DNA of 64,000 nt, from NCBI GenBank assembly GCA_023382535.1, contig JAHDWA010000014.1, forward strand, positions 146,403 through 210,402, read 5' to 3'. Within the stretch, counting starts at the first letter, position 1; the number at the start of each line of letters is the position of its first letter. The notes under the pieces are model-generated. The model was not told the DNA's origin, ran no database searches, and was given only the letters and a program-made list of their open reading frames with translations. The position numbers and the translations under genes are program-made. Of this stretch, positions 9,138-17,667 are shown in pieces. The stretch comes from Anaerolineae bacterium (GTDB lineage Bacteria; Chloroflexota; Anaerolineae; 4572-78; J111).

Positions 9138-9178
9138 ACGCACCACGCACTACGCTTCACGTTTCACTGTTCACCCTC
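9138..9178. repeat. Degenerate heptamer array ACGCACC/ACGTTTC
   Basis: Six consecutive 7-bp units (ACGCACC, ACGCACT, ACGCTTC, ACGTTTC, ACTGTTC, ACCCTC). The array runs into the 3' end of trmH and supplies its last codons and stop. Confidence 0.75.
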
Positions 9179-10035
9179 AGCCACTCATACATCAGCGTCC
9201 CCCCGGCGACAGAGACGTTCAGGCTTTCGGCGTGGCCGCGCAGGGGCAGGCGGACATACGCGTGCAGATGAGGTCGCAGTTCCAGGCTAAGGCCGCGCGC
9301 CTCGTTGCCCAGAACCAGGGCGACCGGCCCGGCCAGGACGTCACCCGGCCAGGGCAGCTCACCCTGCCGTCCATCCGCCCCAACCAGCCGATACCCCGTC
9401 TTGGCCAGTTGGGCCATCGCCTCTGGCCCATTTTTGGTCCGGGCAAAAGGCATGGTAAACAGCGAGCCCATCGTTCCCCGCACTGTTTTGGGATCGAAGG
9501 GGTCCACGCACGGTTCGAGCAGGATGACGCCCCGTACTCCGACTGCATCCGCGGTGCGAATGAGCGTGCCCAGGTTGCCAGGGTCCTGGAGGTTGTCGAG
9601 AACAAGCAGCAAGGCTGAGGCGGAGGCTAAGCTTGAGGAAGATTGGAAGGTTGGAGGGTTGGCAGGGACAGTTTGCACCAGTTCCTCTAAGGAGTGTTCC
9701 AAACTGCTTAAAGCAAAGGTGGCGGCCAATCCCTGCGAGACATCCCGCTCGGAGAGAGAGTCCAGCACGTGGGGGGCGACGGGGATGACTTCGGCCCCGG
9801 CTTGGCTGAGCTGGGCCAGCAGGCGCGGCGCGGTTTCGCCGGTGAAGAGCGCTTCGCTGTAAAAGAGTTCGAGCGGCTTGACCCTGGCTCGACCCTGCGG
9901 CATACCCATCACCTCCACAGCCAGGCTGAGTAGTTGCAGCCCTTCCACCAGGAAGCGGTTTTGCTGCCGCCGGTATTTGCGCTCGGCCAGCTTGCGGGCT
10001 TCGACGATGCGCGGGTTTTTGGTGGAGGTGATCAT
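9157..10035 (-). CDS. TrmH/SpoU-family RNA 2'-O-methyltransferase
   Basis: A 292-residue SPOUT-class methyltransferase with an N-terminal substrate-binding domain (IVEARKLAERKYR start) and a C-terminal knotted SpoU domain. Motif 1 is DNLQDPGNLGTLIRTADAVG, motif 2 is LVLGNEARGLS, and motif 3 is SLNVSVAGGTLMYEW, all intact. This predicts SAM-dependent ribose methylation of rRNA or tRNA. Between the two domains (about residues 118-142) sits a low-complexity Ser/Ala/Pro stretch. Its DNA is a degenerate 8-bp repeat like those between genes, so the linker seems to have been invaded by repeat DNA. The C-terminal residues NSET lie in another repeat array. Confidence 0.9.
   Translation of the reverse strand: MITSTKNPRIVEARKLAERKYRRQQNRFLVEGLQLLSLAVEVMGMPQGRARVKPLELFYSEALFTGETAPRLLAQLSQAGAEVIPVAPHVLDSLSERDVSQGLAATFALSSLEHSLEELVQTVPANPPTFQSSSSLASASALLLVLDNLQDPGNLGTLIRTADAVGVRGVILLEPCVDPFDPKTVRGTMGSLFTMPFARTKNGPEAMAQLAKTGYRLVGADGRQGELPWPGDVLAGPVALVLGNEARGLSLELRPHLHAYVRLPLRGHAESLNVSVAGGTLMYEWLRVNSET
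9640..9670. repeat. Octamer-like repeat inside the trmH coding sequence
   Basis: GATTGGAA, GGTTGGAG and GGTTGGCAG in register (on the + strand) form a short degenerate tandem array inside the trmH frame. They match the wording of the intergenic array at 20412-20486. The encoded residues are an interdomain linker. Confidence 0.6.
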
Positions 10036-10052
10036 AGGAGAAGCGTAACCGC

Positions 10053-10538
10053 TTACTCATCCGCTTGGTGCAAGACGGCATCAACTACGGTTTGGCTTAG
10101 ACTGAAACCTCGTTGCTGCAATTGTTCAAGTTCGGGGCGGATAATTGGGATCAGACCAATCTGCTTGGCTTTAAGCAAAATTCCAAGAGTGCCAATTTTG
10201 TTTAATCCTAACTCAGACAACTTTCGGCGTCCCTTCTTTTCGTCCATTAGTACCCAATTTGCGCCAATCTCACGAGCCAGCACTATAGTTTCTGCTTCAC
10301 CTAAATCTAATTCGTCCAGCAATACTTCGACAGCTAGACGATCTTTAACTGCAACTGTCTCGATCCAGGAAGCCGTAGACACTTCGAGTTTGGCTCCACC
10401 TACCTCTCGTCCAGCAATCACAGCTTCATCATAGACAGCTTGGGCAATATAGATTTTCCCGAACAGTTTATGAAGTAGCTCAAAGCGTTGAATACTCGCC
10501 AGTCCAATTAGTGGGGTTGTATTGGAGACAATAATCAT
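10053..10538 (-). CDS. DUF3368 PIN-like toxin
   Basis: A 161-residue PIN-fold nuclease-like protein of the DUF3368 group. It opens with IIVSNTTPLIGLASI, where the usual catalytic Asp of PIN domains is replaced by Asn/Thr as is common in this family. It continues with DELDLGEAETIVLA (conserved acidic pair and E), and WVLMDEKKGRR, the third acidic site. Its ATG overlaps the stop of the UPF0175 gene by four bases, the standard antitoxin-first arrangement. It is expected to be an RNA-cleaving toxin neutralised by its partner. Confidence 0.88.
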   Translation of the reverse strand: MIIVSNTTPLIGLASIQRFELLHKLFGKIYIAQAVYDEAVIAGREVGGAKLEVSTASWIETVAVKDRLAVEVLLDELDLGEAETIVLAREIGANWVLMDEKKGRRKLSELGLNKIGTLGILLKAKQIGLIPIIRPELEQLQQRGFSLSQTVVDAVLHQADE

Positions 10539-10816
10539 TCGTCTCTCTGCACTGGCAAGTTAACAACGGCGGCAAATTCATCGGCCAATTCATCTTTAGA
10601 ATAATCAATGTAGGCAATGCCTCGCGCCCGAAGTAAGGCCAGAAAATCAACCCGGCTCAAATTCAGGAGTCGAGCTGCTTTGCCTGACGAAATACGCTCT
10701 TCGGTGAACAATGATAACACCAACCATTCTGTAACCCGCCGCTGCACTTCTTCTCGGTCAATGCCGAGTTGCAGCAACGGAGTAGGAACACGGATTTCAA
10801 CAGTAGTTTCGGACAT
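10535..10816 (-). CDS. UPF0175 antitoxin
   Basis: A 93-residue UPF0175-family protein: an N-terminal strand (VEIRVPTPLLQLG) that can form a dimeric DNA-binding element, then a helix-turn-helix-like region ISSGKAARLLNLSRVDFLALL and a GIAYIDYSKDELADEF tail that fits the toxin. AAGGAGCATTA precedes the ATG. It forms an operon with the DUF3368 toxin and probably represses its own promoter. Family assignment is firm. Confidence 0.88.
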   Translation of the reverse strand: MSETTVEIRVPTPLLQLGIDREEVQRRVTEWLVLSLFTEERISSGKAARLLNLSRVDFLALLRARGIAYIDYSKDELADEFAAVVNLPVQRDE

Positions 10817-10892
10817 TAATGCTCCTTTGGTAGTCTGCCCTTCTTTACAAATTTTGGTCCTCAGTGAACAACAAGTGGAGGCTACTCACCCT

Positions 10893-12056
10893 TTATCCCT
10901 TCATCACCCTTTCCAACCTCATTAACGCCTCCCTCAACCGTTCCGTCGCTACCGCCAGCGACAACCGAATATAGCCCTCTCCATTTTTGCCGTAAATATG
11001 GCCTGGCGTCAGCGAAACATGGGCCTCTTCCAGCAGGCAGGTGTGGAACTCCAGTGAAGTCATGCCCTCCGGCACGCGGAACCAGAGGTACAGCCCGGCT
11101 TTGGGCGTGTCCGGTTGAAAACCCAGCCGGCGCAGGGCGGCCAGGGCCAGGTCGCGCCGTTCCTGGTAAACGGCGTTGCGCTCGGCCAGCCAGCTTTGAT
11201 CGCCGGTCAGGGCGGCGGCGGCCATATCCTGAATGGGCCGGGCGATGCCGGAGTCTATCTGGGTTTTAACCGTGGCCAGCGCCTTGACCGCCACCTTACT
11301 GCCGGCAGCCATGCCAACCCGCCAGCCGGCCATATTGTAGGTTTTGGAGAGCGAATTAAACTCAATCGCCACTTCTTTGGCGCCCGGGATTTGCAGCACG
11401 CTGGGCGCAACATAGCCGTCAAAGGTCACGTCTACATAAGGGGCATCGTGGCAGAGCAGGATCTCGTAACGGCGGCAAAAATCTACCGCCTCGGCCAGGA
11501 GGTCAAGCGTCGCCGTGGCGCCGGTTGGGTTGTTGGGGTAGTTGAGCCAGAGCATACGGGCCGCTTTGGCTTTCTCAACGGGGATGGTGGAAAAATCGGG
11601 CAGCCAGCCGCGCTCCGGCTGAAGGTGGAAACGCTCGCTGGTAGCCCCGGCCAGCAGCGGGGCAAAGTAACAGCTCGGATAGCACGGGTCGGGGATGAGC
11701 GACAGATCGCCGGGATCGAGCCAGGCCAGGTGCATGTTGACCAGCCCTTCCTTGGAGCCGATGAGCGGCAGCAGCTCGCTGTCGTCCAGTTCGACGCTAA
11801 AGCGCCGGCCGTAGTAGTCGGCAACGGCCCGGCGTAGGTGCGGCTGGCCGGCGTACCCGCCATAGCTGTGCTTGCCGGGGTCATCGGCGCTGTGTTTCAA
11901 GGTGTCAATTAATTCAGGTGGAGGCGGCATGTCGGGACTGCCGGCGTCAAGGCTGATAACGTCGGCGCCCTTGGCCCGCAGGACCGCGATTTTTTGATGG
12001 AGCGTAGCAAAAAAGAGTTCGGGTAAATTTTCAGCACGTTTGGCAGGGCGCAGCAT
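10893..12056 (-). CDS. Class I aminotransferase, LL-diaminopimelate aminotransferase-like
   Basis: A 387-residue fold-type I aminotransferase. The frame is open upstream to 12314, but ATG 12056 is chosen because AAGGAGAAG lies just before it and the upstream residues overlap the histidine kinase gene. Motifs are LDAGSPDMPPPPEL (substrate loop), NYPNNPTGAT, CHDAPYVDV and the PLP lysine in SLSKTYNMAGWRVGMAAG. The sequence is most like the LL-DAP/alanine aminotransferase branch. It lies 61 bp downstream of the histidine kinase and may share its transcript. Substrate not certain. Confidence 0.88.
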   Translation of the reverse strand: MLRPAKRAENLPELFFATLHQKIAVLRAKGADVISLDAGSPDMPPPPELIDTLKHSADDPGKHSYGGYAGQPHLRRAVADYYGRRFSVELDDSELLPLIGSKEGLVNMHLAWLDPGDLSLIPDPCYPSCYFAPLLAGATSERFHLQPERGWLPDFSTIPVEKAKAARMLWLNYPNNPTGATATLDLLAEAVDFCRRYEILLCHDAPYVDVTFDGYVAPSVLQIPGAKEVAIEFNSLSKTYNMAGWRVGMAAGSKVAVKALATVKTQIDSGIARPIQDMAAAALTGDQSWLAERNAVYQERRDLALAALRRLGFQPDTPKAGLYLWFRVPEGMTSLEFHTCLLEEAHVSLTPGHIYGKNGEGYIRLSLAVATERLREALMRLERVMKG

Positions 12057-12086
12057 GGTTTTTGATCTTCTCCTTAATAGGGAATT

Positions 12087-12100
12087 GACCGCCGACCGCC
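12087..12100. repeat. Heptamer pair GACCGCC
   Basis: Two tandem GACCGCC units between the kinase and aminotransferase genes. The same pair recurs at 13425-13438 at the other end of the kinase gene. Confidence 0.5.
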
Positions 12101-12117
12101 ATATTTTGGCGACCAGC

Positions 12118-13407
12118 TTATGAGGATGTTGTCTGGGAGGTAGTTTCTCCCGCTTCAGCCACCTTCGGCAGCCGGGTAACTTGCAAGCCGGGGCGGGGCA
12201 TGGCTTCGATAGGCAGGGTGACAATGAAGGCGCTGCCGGGACAATTCTGGATGTCAAAGCCCTGGCTTTCGGCCACGATCCGGCCCTGGTGGGCCTCAAC
12301 CAACCCTTTAACAATGGTCAAACCTAAGCCCGGCCCCGCGCCCATAAACTTGGTGTGGCCGGTCGAATGCAGGTCGGAACTGCCAACCCGGTAGAACTTT
12401 TCAAAGATTTTTTCCCGGTCTTCCGGGGCAATGCCGACGCCGGTATCCTGGATCGTAATACGGACGCAGGCCGGCATCTTTTTGTTGGCTTCAAGCGTTT
12501 GGCCGCTGACCGTAATCTTACCCCCATCAGGGGTATATTTGATGGCGTTATTGATAAGTTGGGCAAAAACCTGGTGGAGGCGATAGGTGTCAGCTTCGAT
12601 AGTCGGAAGGTTATCCAGGCCATTGGTCTGCAGCGTCTGCTTGCGCTCCTGCAGCGCCGGTTCCAGTTGCCGGACAATTAACTGGATGGTTTTGTGGAGG
12701 TTGACCGGCTCCAGGAACAGACTCAGCCGGTTGGTATCAATGGCCGAAAGATCGAGCATATCTTCGATGATGGTGCCCATGCGCTCGGACCCACGGCGGA
12801 TGCCATCAGCCAGAGGGATGGCTCGCTCGTCCGTCAGGATGTCCCGCAAGATGTTGGCATAGCCTTGAATGAGGGTCAGGGGCGTTTTTAATTCGTGGGC
12901 GGCAATGCTGATAAAATCGGTTTTGGCCTGCTCCAGCCGGGCCAGCTCGCGGTTAGCCCGGGCCACCTCGGCGGTGTATTCCATCACCTTGCGCTCCGAC
13001 TCGGCGTACAGGCGCGAAATTTCGGTAGCTTTGGCCGCCGTAGCCAGCTTGGTCGCTTCTTCGTAAGCGTCAATGGTCACGCGGATAATGTGGACAAACA
13101 TCACATCTACTCCGGAAAGCATTATGAAAGCCGGCTCTGGGTCAACCTCCTCGCCAATACGCTGCCAGATGCGCTCGCGCAGACGCTGCGGCACGCCTAA
13201 AAGATGGGTCAGCGGACGGCCTACGGCGACGGCGTGGGCCGCGGCACTCTCCAGCACCGAGTTAACCAGGCGCGTCTCGCCGTTCAGGGCCATATCAACG
13301 ATCCCTTCAAAGAGGGCCGCGTGGAGCGCCTGATCTTCCTCACGGTCGGTGCTGCCCAACATTTCAGTATGGTCTTGGATCCATTTTGCCAGTCGTTTAT
13401 TTTGCAT
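12118..13407 (-). CDS. Sensor histidine kinase
   Basis: A 429-residue cytoplasmic histidine kinase with no membrane segment. The N-terminal helical region (about 1-135) is followed by a coiled coil and the phosphoacceptor H box HELKTPLTLIQGYANIL near residue 170. The ATP-binding domain has N box QLINNAIKYTPDGGK, G1 DTGVGIAPED, F box KIFEKFYRVG and G2 GAGPGLGLTIVKGL. A GGAG ribosome site precedes the ATG. No response regulator is adjacent, so the partner is elsewhere. The N-terminal domain resembles RsbR-like or globin-coupled sensor helices, but I cannot assign the signal. Confidence 0.9.
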   Translation of the reverse strand: MQNKRLAKWIQDHTEMLGSTDREEDQALHAALFEGIVDMALNGETRLVNSVLESAAAHAVAVGRPLTHLLGVPQRLRERIWQRIGEEVDPEPAFIMLSGVDVMFVHIIRVTIDAYEEATKLATAAKATEISRLYAESERKVMEYTAEVARANRELARLEQAKTDFISIAAHELKTPLTLIQGYANILRDILTDERAIPLADGIRRGSERMGTIIEDMLDLSAIDTNRLSLFLEPVNLHKTIQLIVRQLEPALQERKQTLQTNGLDNLPTIEADTYRLHQVFAQLINNAIKYTPDGGKITVSGQTLEANKKMPACVRITIQDTGVGIAPEDREKIFEKFYRVGSSDLHSTGHTKFMGAGPGLGLTIVKGLVEAHQGRIVAESQGFDIQNCPGSAFIVTLPIEAMPRPGLQVTRLPKVAEAGETTSQTTSS

Positions 13408-13424
13408 GGTGATGCTCCGGTAAG

Positions 13425-13438
13425 GACCGCCGACCGCC
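13425..13438. repeat. Heptamer pair GACCGCC
   Basis: Second occurrence of two tandem GACCGCC units, just upstream of the histidine kinase ribosome site. Confidence 0.5.
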
Positions 13439-13508
13439 GGCGTAAAAAATTGAGCGTCTTACGTAGATATTCTAAAACAGAGCACGCAGCAGGTTAGATA
13501 GTTTCGGG

Positions 13509-14861
13509 CTAAACTGCTGCCTGGAGGTGTAGCTCCGGCAACTGCTCGATAACTGCTGCCAAACCCTGTAACGCTCGCTCGGCATAAGCTTGATACCGGG
13601 CCTGCTTGTTTCGAATTTTACCTTCCAACGGCGGCATCAAACCAAAATTGGCCTTCATGGGCTGGAAATCTTTTGGCTCAGCATGGGTGACATAATGGCA
13701 CAACGCCCCCAGCATCGTTGTCGGCGGCAGGGTGAGCGGTGACAGGCCGCGCAGCAGCCGGGCCGCATTGAGACCCGCCAGCAGGCCGGTCGCGGCATTG
13801 CCGACATACCCCTCCACCCCGGTAATTTGCCCGGCGAAAAACAGATCGGGCCGGGTGCGAAATTGCAGCGTCGGCAGGAGCAGCGTGGGCGAGTTGAGGT
13901 AGGTGTTGCGGTGCATCATGCCGTAGCGCATAAACTCGGCCTGCTCCAGGCCTGGAACCATACGGAAGATGCGCTGCTGCTCGCCCCACTTCAAATTGGT
14001 CTGGAAGCCGACCAGGTTGTAGAGGGTCCCGGCCAGATTGTCCTGCCGGAGCTGCAGCACGGCGTAGGGCCGCCGGCCCGTGCGCGGGTCGGTCAGGCCG
14101 ACGGGGCGCATGGGGCCAAAAGCCAGGGCCTGGTCGCCGCGCCGGGCAATTTCTTCGACCGGCAGGCACATCTCAAAAAAGTGCTCGTCTTCCTGCTCAA
14201 ACTGCTTCAACTCGATCCGCTCAGCCGTGCGCAGCGCCTGCACCAGGCGGTTGTACTCAGCTTCGTCGAGCGGGCAGTTGATATAATCGCCCTCCTCCTG
14301 CTCGCCCCGACCGTAGCGGCTGGCCCGGAAGGCGGCGTCCATATTAATTGAATCCACCTCGACAATGGGCGAGACGGCATCGTAAAAATAGAGATACTCC
14401 TTGCCGGAGAGGGCGGCAATTTCTTGGGCCAGGGCGTCGGAGGTCAGCGGGCCGGTGGCAATGATCGTTGGAGTCGCCTGGATACGGGTAACTTCTTCCC
14501 GCCGCAGTTCGATCAGGGGATGGTTCTCGATGCGGCGAGTGACGATTTCCGCAAACTTCTCCCGGTCAACGGCGAGCGCCCCACCGGCAGGCACAGCCGC
14601 TTCGTCCGCCGCCTGCATGATCAGCGAGTCGAGCCGGCGAATTTCGGCCTTAAGCAAGCCGGGGGCGCGGTCGGGCAAATCGCTGCCCAGCGAGTTGCTG
14701 CAAACCAGTTCGGCCAGCCGGTCGCTGACATGGGCCGGCGTCTGGCGCACCGGGCGCATTTCGTATAATGACACAGTTACGCCACGTTGCGCCGCCTGCC
14801 AGGCCGCCTCAGTTCCGGCCAATCCGCCGCCGATGATAGTCAGTTCAGTAGATTGAGACAT
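13509..14861 (-). CDS. trmFO: Methylenetetrahydrofolate-tRNA-(uracil-5-)-methyltransferase
   Basis: TrmFO makes 5-methyluridine at position 54 of tRNA using methylene-tetrahydrofolate and FADH2. The 450-residue protein starts with the FAD loop [14 protein letters not shown], then the family block [12 protein letters not shown] with its conserved Cys, and ends with [23 protein letters not shown] 14861 (MSQSTEL) is preferred over the in-frame ATG at 14897, because the latter adds unrelated residues and the promoter lies between the two. There is no Shine-Dalgarno sequence; the -10 box is so close that the message may be leaderless. It is divergent from the small 'virulence factor' gene. Confidence 0.95.
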   Translation of the reverse strand: MSQSTELTIIGGGLAGTEAAWQAAQRGVTVSLYEMRPVRQTPAHVSDRLAELVCSNSLGSDLPDRAPGLLKAEIRRLDSLIMQAADEAAVPAGGALAVDREKFAEIVTRRIENHPLIELRREEVTRIQATPTIIATGPLTSDALAQEIAALSGKEYLYFYDAVSPIVEVDSINMDAAFRASRYGRGEQEEGDYINCPLDEAEYNRLVQALRTAERIELKQFEQEDEHFFEMCLPVEEIARRGDQALAFGPMRPVGLTDPRTGRRPYAVLQLRQDNLAGTLYNLVGFQTNLKWGEQQRIFRMVPGLEQAEFMRYGMMHRNTYLNSPTLLLPTLQFRTRPDLFFAGQITGVEGYVGNAATGLLAGLNAARLLRGLSPLTLPPTTMLGALCHYVTHAEPKDFQPMKANFGLMPPLEGKIRNKQARYQAYAERALQGLAAVIEQLPELHLQAAV

Positions 14862-14877
14862 AACGTAAGTATAGCAC
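14861..14877 (-). promoter_or_regulatory. Extended -10 promoter of trmFO, possibly leaderless
   Basis: On the (-) strand TGCTATACT ends six bases before the ATG of trmFO (TATACT is the complement of 14868-14873). Transcription would begin at or next to the A of the start codon. No ribosome-binding site is present, which agrees with a leaderless message. Confidence 0.5.
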
Positions 14878-14915
14878 AGATTTTGGGCCTTTGCCATTGT
14901 GAACCGCGCCTCTCT

Positions 14916-14990
14916 TTTTCAAAACTATACTCTGGTGTATACTGGGTGGCGTGGAGGCAATAGCATTAAACCAGCTTATCTAGCGGAGGA
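14916..14990 (+). promoter_or_regulatory. Promoter and ribosome site of the 'virulence factor' family gene
   Basis: TTTTCA (14916-14921) and TATACT (14938-14943) are spaced 16 bp, followed by a strong GGAGGA site at 14985-14990 eight bases before the ATG at 14999. Diverges from the trmFO promoter. Confidence 0.5.
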
Positions 14991-14998
14991 AATGACCG

Positions 14999-15307
14999 AT
15001 GACAACAACCTATCAAATCATTTACTGGCGCGACATCCCGGCCCAGGTAAAAGTGAAGGGTCGGGGGGGACCATCGCGCCAACTGCCGGAACGTTTTGAA
15101 CGGGCCATTGACCGGGCGGCGATGCACGCGGGGGCGATCAATACCGACGATTACCTGGCCGAGTGGCGCAAGTCGGACTGGCAGGAGCGCGACGGCGAAG
15201 CGGAAACCGTGGTTGAGGTCCTGGTGGCCGAACTGGAAGCGGCTTATCCCGAAGAAAGGTTGCGTGATATGGCCCGGAATGGAGGATGGGAGGCGGCTTC
15301 TTCCTAA
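14999..15307 (+). CDS. Small 'virulence factor' (PF13769-like) family protein
   Basis: A 102-residue soluble protein with the family opening YWRDIPAQVKVKGRGG and a conserved basic/acidic middle (ERFERAIDRAAMHAG ... WRKSDWQERDG). Despite the family label, homologues in soil bacteria and Chloroflexi are usually found next to corrinoid-activation and one-carbon genes. That fits here, since the next gene is a RACo-like activator. Start fixed by GGAGGA. A hairpin follows its stop after about 55 bp. Biochemical role unknown. Confidence 0.82.
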   Translation: MTTTYQIIYWRDIPAQVKVKGRGGPSRQLPERFERAIDRAAMHAGAINTDDYLAEWRKSDWQERDGEAETVVEVLVAELEAAYPEERLRDMARNGGWEAASS

Positions 15308-15318
15308 CCTGCTGCTTT

Positions 15319-15345
15319 TTGATTTTTTATAAAGTAGATTATAAT
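15319..15345 (+). promoter_or_regulatory. Possible promoter of the RACo-like gene
   Basis: TTGATT (15319-15324) and a consensus TATAAT (15340-15345) are separated by 15 bp, slightly short. The start would fall near 15352, upstream of the hairpin at 15364, which would place that hairpin in the leader of the next gene. Confidence 0.4.
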
Positions 15346-15363
15346 AATTCCAGTCGGTTAAAG

Positions 15364-15392
15364 AGGCCCGCTTCTGGTGGGCCTTATTATTT
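15364..15392 (+). terminator. Terminator or leader attenuator before the RACo-like gene
   Basis: AGGCCC (15364-15369) pairs with GGGCCT (15379-15384) over a 9-base loop, followed by TATTATTTG. It may end the message of the small upstream gene. If the TATAAT at 15340 is used, it lies in the 5' leader of the downstream gene and could act as an attenuator. Confidence 0.55.
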
Positions 15393-15438
15393 GTGTGGTA
15401 AAAATGTCCCCAACCTGGACTAAAGGATTTGAATTGAC

Positions 15439-17493
15439 GTGAGCAGCGATACCCAACAGAAATTCCTGGTTGTTTTCCAACCTTCCGGGCGGCAGGCTTT
15501 CGTACCCGCCGGGCAAACCCTGCTCGATGCGGCTCGCGAGATGGGCGTGGAGATCGAGAGCATTTGCGGCGGGCAGCAAACCTGCGGCAAATGCAAGATT
15601 GTGGCCGATGTGGGTAATTTCTCCAAGTACGGCATTACCTCCCAAGAGGAGCATATGTCTCCGGCCGGCGGCGACGAAATAAATTACTGGACCAAGCGCA
15701 AACGCGATCCGGGGAATTATCGTCTCTCCTGTGCCGCCTGCGTGCTGGGCGATCTGGTGATCAACGTGCCGGAAGAGAGCCAGGCCCGCAAGCAGATTGT
15801 CCGCAAAAGCGCCACTGTGCGCGAGATTGAAATTGATCCGGCCATTCGCCAATATTTTGTCAAAGTGCAGCCGGCCGAGTTGGGTAATCGCCAGGGCGAT
15901 TGGGAGCGGCTGAAAGAAAGTCTCTCCAAAACGCACCACTTAAGCGATCTGCGGATTGACTACTTCGCTTTGCGTGACTTGCAAAAGACTCTGCGCCAGG
16001 GTGACTGGGAAGTAACGGTCACGATCTGGAATGACCACGAGATTATCCGGGTGCAGCCGGGCTATGCCGAAGGGACCTACGGCTTTGCGGTGGACATCGG
16101 CTCGACTACTGTGGCCGGCCATCTGTTGGATTTGCGCACCGGCCAAATCCTGGCGACCGAAGCGATGATGAATCCCCAGACGACCTACGGCGAAGATTTG
16201 ATGAGCCGCATCAGTTACGGCATGATGAACCCCGATGGGGTGGAAAAAATGCACAAGGCCATCATCGAGGCGCTGTCAAAACTGGTCAAACGGGCCACTC
16301 GCGCGGCTAAATTGCAGCCGGACGATGTGACCGAATTGGTACTGGTCGGCAATACGACCATGGTGGACTTACTGTTGGGGATTGACCCGGTCGAGCTGGG
16401 TGGCGCGCCTTTTGCCCTGGCCACCAACGATGCGCTGGATATTAAAGCCCGCGACCTGGGCATTATCGCTCATCCCGGTGCTAACGTACATATCCTGCCC
16501 GTGGAAGGCGGCCACGTCGGCGCGGACAACATGGCCGTCGTGATTGCCGAGTCACCTCAAGTAGCCGAGGATATTGTGCTGATTGTGGATATCGGCACCA
16601 ATGCCGAAATTCTGGTCGGCAACAAGGAGCATCTGCTGTCCGCTTCCAGCCCGACCGGACCGGCCTTTGAGGGCGGCGAAATCAGCCACGGTATGCGCGC
16701 CTCAGCCGGGGCGATTGAAAAAGTGGAGATTGACCGGTCAACGCTGCTCCCGCGCTTCCGGGTCATCGGCGAGGAGCGTTGGAGTGATGAGATGCCGCCA
16801 GAAGAAATTCAAGCGGCGGGCATCTGCGGTTCCGGGATCATTGATCTGGTGGCCGAACTGTTTGCATCGGGTATTATTGACGCCGGTGGCAAGTTTGTCC
16901 GCGAAACGCCCTCACCCAGTTTCAGGATTACGCAGCAGGTTGGCGAATACATCGTCGCTACGGCGGAGCAGACCTCGACCGGCAAAGAGATTGTGATTAC
17001 CCAGCAGGACATCCGGGCCATCCAGTTTGCCAAGAGCGCGCTTTACACCGGGGCCAAGTTGCTCATGGAACGCCGGGGGGTGGACAAGGTAGACCGGGTG
17101 CTGTTGGCCGGTGGCTTTGGGGCGCATATTGACAAGCTGCGGGCCATGATCCTCGGTCTTTTCCCTGATTGCGACCTGGACAATGTCTACCCGGTGGGCA
17201 ACTCGGCGGGCGATGGAGCGGTGCTGTGCCTGTTGAGCCGGGAGCGCCGCCAACGCGCCCGCGAACTGGCCCGCTGGATTCAATACGTCGAAACAGCTAT
17301 CGAACCGAACTTTCAGGCCCGTTTTGTGGATGCGCTGGGCCTGCCTCATACCATAGATGGGTTCCCCCATCTTCAGGGGTTGATTCCAGAACGACCCACT
17401 GCCGCAGACATTAACAGCGACGAGCGCCGCCGCGAGCGCCGTCGGGAACGGCTCAGCCGGCGGGAAAGGATGGCTGTGGAGGAGGAAAGGTAG
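15439..17493 (+). CDS. RACo-like [2Fe-2S] ferredoxin/ASKHA corrinoid activator (DUF4445)
   Basis: A 684-residue protein of the family that reductively activates corrinoid proteins at the expense of ATP. The N-terminal plant-type ferredoxin domain has CGGQQTCGKC (Cys43, 49, 52) and a fourth cysteine in LSCAAC near residue 98. The ASKHA ATPase domain follows with GFAVDIGSTTVAGHLL (about residue 214), LVLVGNTTMVD (about 299), VLIVDIGTNAEIL (about 378) and the adenosine motif LLAGGFGAHID (about 553). The C-terminus is an Arg-rich helix. GTG start with AAGGA upstream. No corrinoid methyltransferase or protein is nearby, so its target is encoded elsewhere. The TAG stop lies at the start of a heptamer array. 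Confidence 0.9.
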   Translation: MSSDTQQKFLVVFQPSGRQAFVPAGQTLLDAAREMGVEIESICGGQQTCGKCKIVADVGNFSKYGITSQEEHMSPAGGDEINYWTKRKRDPGNYRLSCAACVLGDLVINVPEESQARKQIVRKSATVREIEIDPAIRQYFVKVQPAELGNRQGDWERLKESLSKTHHLSDLRIDYFALRDLQKTLRQGDWEVTVTIWNDHEIIRVQPGYAEGTYGFAVDIGSTTVAGHLLDLRTGQILATEAMMNPQTTYGEDLMSRISYGMMNPDGVEKMHKAIIEALSKLVKRATRAAKLQPDDVTELVLVGNTTMVDLLLGIDPVELGGAPFALATNDALDIKARDLGIIAHPGANVHILPVEGGHVGADNMAVVIAESPQVAEDIVLIVDIGTNAEILVGNKEHLLSASSPTGPAFEGGEISHGMRASAGAIEKVEIDRSTLLPRFRVIGEERWSDEMPPEEIQAAGICGSGIIDLVAELFASGIIDAGGKFVRETPSPSFRITQQVGEYIVATAEQTSTGKEIVITQQDIRAIQFAKSALYTGAKLLMERRGVDKVDRVLLAGGFGAHIDKLRAMILGLFPDCDLDNVYPVGNSAGDGAVLCLLSRERRQRARELARWIQYVETAIEPNFQARFVDALGLPHTIDGFPHLQGLIPERPTAADINSDERRRERRRERLSRRERMAVEEER

Positions 17494-17590
17494 AAGATAG
17501 TAGATAGTAGATGGCAGATGGCCGATATAAGATAGTAGCAGTTTTTCTATCCTCTATCCTCAATCTTCTGTTCTCTATTCTCTATATTCC
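17491..17590. repeat. Degenerate heptamer array with inverted halves
   Basis: GTAGATA, GTAGATG, GCAGATG, GCCGATA and further GATAG words, then CTCTATC, CTCAATC, CTCTATT, CTCTATA. The two halves are roughly reverse complements, so the transcript could fold into a long imperfect hairpin. The array begins at the stop codon of the RACo-like gene and fills the gap to the FHA gene. Confidence 0.75.
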
Positions 17591-17667
17591 CCGCTTTTTC
17601 CAATACCCCGAATCTGCGCTATAATGCAGACAGTCTTTAAGATTAAGTGGATTGGTTTGGTGGTGTT

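Noticed and set aside
11115..11837. A 240-residue frame opposite the second aminotransferase
   Set aside because: Shadow frame; the (-) strand gene has the PLP lysine and all motifs.
12057..12314. N-terminal extension of the aminotransferase to 12314
   Set aside because: It overlaps the histidine kinase gene, is Arg/Pro-rich without homology, and a strong ribosome site precedes ATG 12056.
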